A DNA stretch of 64,000 nucleotides from Pagrus major. Its lineage: Eukaryota > Chordata > Actinopteri > Spariformes > Sparidae. Shown here piece after piece: positions 61,263-64,000 of the stretch; within the stretch, counting starts at the first letter, position 1; every line of letters begins with the position of its first letter. The position numbers were made by a program, and so were the translations under genes. Location: assembly GCF_040436345.1 (NCBI RefSeq), contig NC_133216.1, positions 15,865,610 through 15,929,609 on the forward strand. Reading direction: 5' to 3'. The notes under the pieces were generated by a model, which had not been told where the DNA came from, did not search any database, and saw only the letters and a program-made list of their open reading frames with translations.

Positions 61263-64000
61263 CTTACTGTTCAAAATAATTTAGGGCGTGTAGGTATCTG
61301 GAGGCCTAATGCTTTTGAGCTTAACTACTGTTTACTATGATTGCAACATCCATTTCTGGCTGGGGAAGGCAAAAATGCTCCAAAACTGCTTTAAAAATAG
61401 GGCTGCAGATGACGACAATGATGCAGAAACTCGACTGAATGCTGAATTTTGACTGTAAAAAGGTGCAGGGAATACTAGCTCACTGGAAAATACATGTAGG
61501 AATGAGGTTTTCGAGATTAGCACAGTGCAGACTCCGCCTGAAAAGAAACGAGTGAATGTGAGTCCATGCATTCACGCCATTTAATCACTGCAGTGCAGGT
61601 AGTGGCAGGTGTGGCTTAGGCAAAGTGGAGGTTAAAGCGGAGCGCCACAGAGGGGTTTATTACAAGTATGTTTACTGTCTGATGCTGCTGTGAAGGTGCG
61701 ATGTGAGATGCAGGCACAGCACAGCAGAGCGGAGCAGTGCAGTTGGTTTATCGTCAGAAGCTGTGACCCATTTCATGGAGCTGAATACTGAGCAGACTGG
61801 TTGACGTCAAACGCTCCGGCACACTGCAGGCTACTAACAGAACTCATAACTCGTCGGGAAGGGCGGGGTGGGGGAGTGTGTGTGTCGCGCACAAAAGTAT
61901 TAGCATAATATTAGCCCAAACATGTCACACTGGAATACACTCCAGCAAACGGCTTATAAAACTGTGTTTGTGTGTGTGATTATCACGAGTGTATGAGTGA
62001 TATCATCAAGCTGCAGCATCCAGCAGTCAAAAATGTTACCGTGTCATTTCTAATAAGGAACGACCATTTTTATAGTTATGGCTGCAGCTCGGGGGGCTTT
62101 TTCTCCTTCCTGCTCTTGTGCGTGCTCGTTTCTTCTCTTTTTTCACACTTGTCAACATCTAAAAACTTTTTATTCCTCATTGTCTTGTATCCTCAAATGC
62201 TTCAGGTATCCAAAATTTCTTATAACCTAGAATTACCACCACACAGTTGTATGCCTCCACCAAATTGAGTGGGAGTTTACATCCATGTCTGTAGTGAAGT
62301 CTTTGAAGGAATTTAATAAAAACATAATATGTAATGTTTGTTAAAAAGGAAGTTATTAATATACTGACTAGTACGATTCAAGTGATTCATTTCCAGTGAG
62401 AAACATGCTGTCGTCATTGAGAAACTATTTTTAAAAGGAAGTTTCATCACATGGTGCAACAACTACACCATTCAACCCTCAATCCTTCAACCTGGTAGCA
62501 CAGAAGATCTATGAGTCATGTTGAATAATGGTCAGAAAAGTCTTTTTGCGGAACATTATGATACCACAGTGATGTTGACCTTTGACGTTTTGCATATAAA
62601 ATGCCATCACTTCATCATTTAAACCTATTACAAAATAGTGTTACATTTTTCATAATAAACGTATGATTCCTTGAGTTATGGCCACAAAATCCTTGCCGAT
62701 ACAACCTTACTTGGTCTGATATGATGAGTAGCTTATAGTGGCTAACGTTAGCTAATGTTAGAAAACTTTAGATAGATATTCCTGAACTTAATTTAACATT
62801 ACCACATAATTGTCACATGTTCCCACAGTGGCTGCTATTTAGTAAAAGTACATAGTTTCATCTCAAATATTTACCTTAACCTGAGACTGATTCTACTGAA
62901 TTTGGCATACATTTGGTTCTAATGCTTGCTAGGTGAGGGCAACATCTAATATGCCATATATGTTTTTGTTCATTTGTGATACCTCCATTACACGTTGTTT
63001 TCAGAAAGATATGGTTAAAAGATTTAAAGGCCCTGAAAACATAATTTTTCAATCAGCTTCTTACCCATGAGGAAAGTCCAACATGAACATTGGTGGTTTC
63101 ACATGAGAGATATCTATATGTATGTTTTTCTGAGTTGAGGATCAGTTGTAAAACGTTGATGTCATGTACCTCTGAGCACCAATTAAGGATATTAAAAAAA
63201 AATACATGTTTAAGTGTTAAACTGAAACACCTGAGTAGTTCTTTCTCCAAAATTTTAACTTTGATTGTAACATTAAATATTTATGATTCAATTTGCACCA
63301 GAGCCAACACATTTCTAGGGGCCTTAAAAATCACATAATATGATCAAAAGCTGCAGAACAGCTACAAGATGGACCCTGAGGTGAGGTTGTTCAGTCAACT
63401 GCTTTTTTCAAGGTCAAAAATGGAAGCTCAATGGGGATGTTTGTTAAAGTGTCATTCAATAAATTAAATTCCTGACATATCGATGTCCTCCAACACATTG
63501 TTGAAAAAAATCCTGTATTTGAAGTAAAGCCAGAAAGAAGTCCTGCTCACTGATTTGCAACATAGACCACAATAAACCAATATAACCAGAGATAATAAAG
63601 GAATAGCCACGGGGAAGAAAACCAGACAAGTCTCTATTCTATATACTATTGTTTCACAGTGTATTGTATATCAACATATTGTCCAACTCTGCTAGCTTTC
63701 ATTCGTTTGTATTCTTATAGATGTGTATCTAAAAAGTAATTAGACACCGTTTCTCCAACAGGTATCCTTGATCTGGAGACTGTTTGTACTTTCTACATCA
63801 CTTAATTGAGCATGAAACACCTTTAGGGTTCAGTGCACTTTCAATGACATCACTCTGTGGATGGTTTCAACCTTGAAAAATTCAAATAATGTAAAATAAA
63901 GCTATAAACAGACCGGAGATTTGAGAAAATATATGACATATCAGATTTCTCGGTTCTCTGAGACCATTTTTACCTTGTTTATAAGAATCCCGACACAACC

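Noticed and set aside
59640-64000. Search for the N-terminal sik2 kinase exons at the right end
   Set aside because: No minus-strand frame shows the glycine loop, the VAIK lysine or the HRDLKAEN catalytic loop. These exons must be outside the window.

Overview
The window is nuclear DNA of a ray-finned fish. The genes are split by GT-AG introns and encode vertebrate-type proteins. The introns and spacers are full of (CA)n/(GT)n microsatellites and short inverted-repeat transposon remnants typical of teleosts, possibly a percomorph. Five protein-coding genes can be assembled exon by exon with consistent splice phase. All five are recognised families: the 3' end of rsrc1 (+), complete mlf1 (+), complete med29 (-), complete ppp2r1b (+), and about four-fifths of sik2 (-), whose kinase N-lobe exons lie beyond the right edge. 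There are no bacterial-type features, CRISPR arrays, tRNA or rRNA genes that I can support.

Layout. 1-4.4 kb holds the last two coding exons of rsrc1 and its polyadenylation signals. 5.2-15.3 kb holds mlf1, eight coding exons giving a 273-residue protein. 16.0-18.06 kb holds med29, four exons giving 169 residues, tail-to-tail with mlf1. 18.06-18.94 kb is an 883-bp head-to-head promoter region shared by med29 and ppp2r1b. 18.94-32.1 kb holds ppp2r1b, fifteen coding exons giving 589 residues, with a 3' UTR of about 1.6 kb. 32.1-45.8 kb is a gene-poor spacer packed with transposon relics: a Tc1-like transposase remnant, a LINE reverse-transcriptase scrap, a long-inverted-repeat element, and TTAA-flanked MITEs, one visibly nested in an older repeat. 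45.8-64.0 kb is sik2, eleven coding exons read right to left, ending with intron at the window edge.

Functionally the genes are unrelated housekeeping or signalling genes: a splicing-related SR-type protein, a myeloid leukemia factor, a Mediator subunit, the PP2A scaffold subunit and an LKB1-activated kinase. The arrangement joins three human neighbourhoods: RSRC1-MLF1 (3q25), MED29 (19q13) and PPP2R1B-SIK2 (11q23, convergent there too).

I found no convincing undescribed biological system. The points most worth a second look are the nested MITE that exposes a TTAA target-site duplication, the YY1-like motif over both start codons of the divergent med29/ppp2r1b pair, alternating (CA)n/(GT)n tracts inside one sik2 intron, and three consecutive frame-neutral exons in mlf1.
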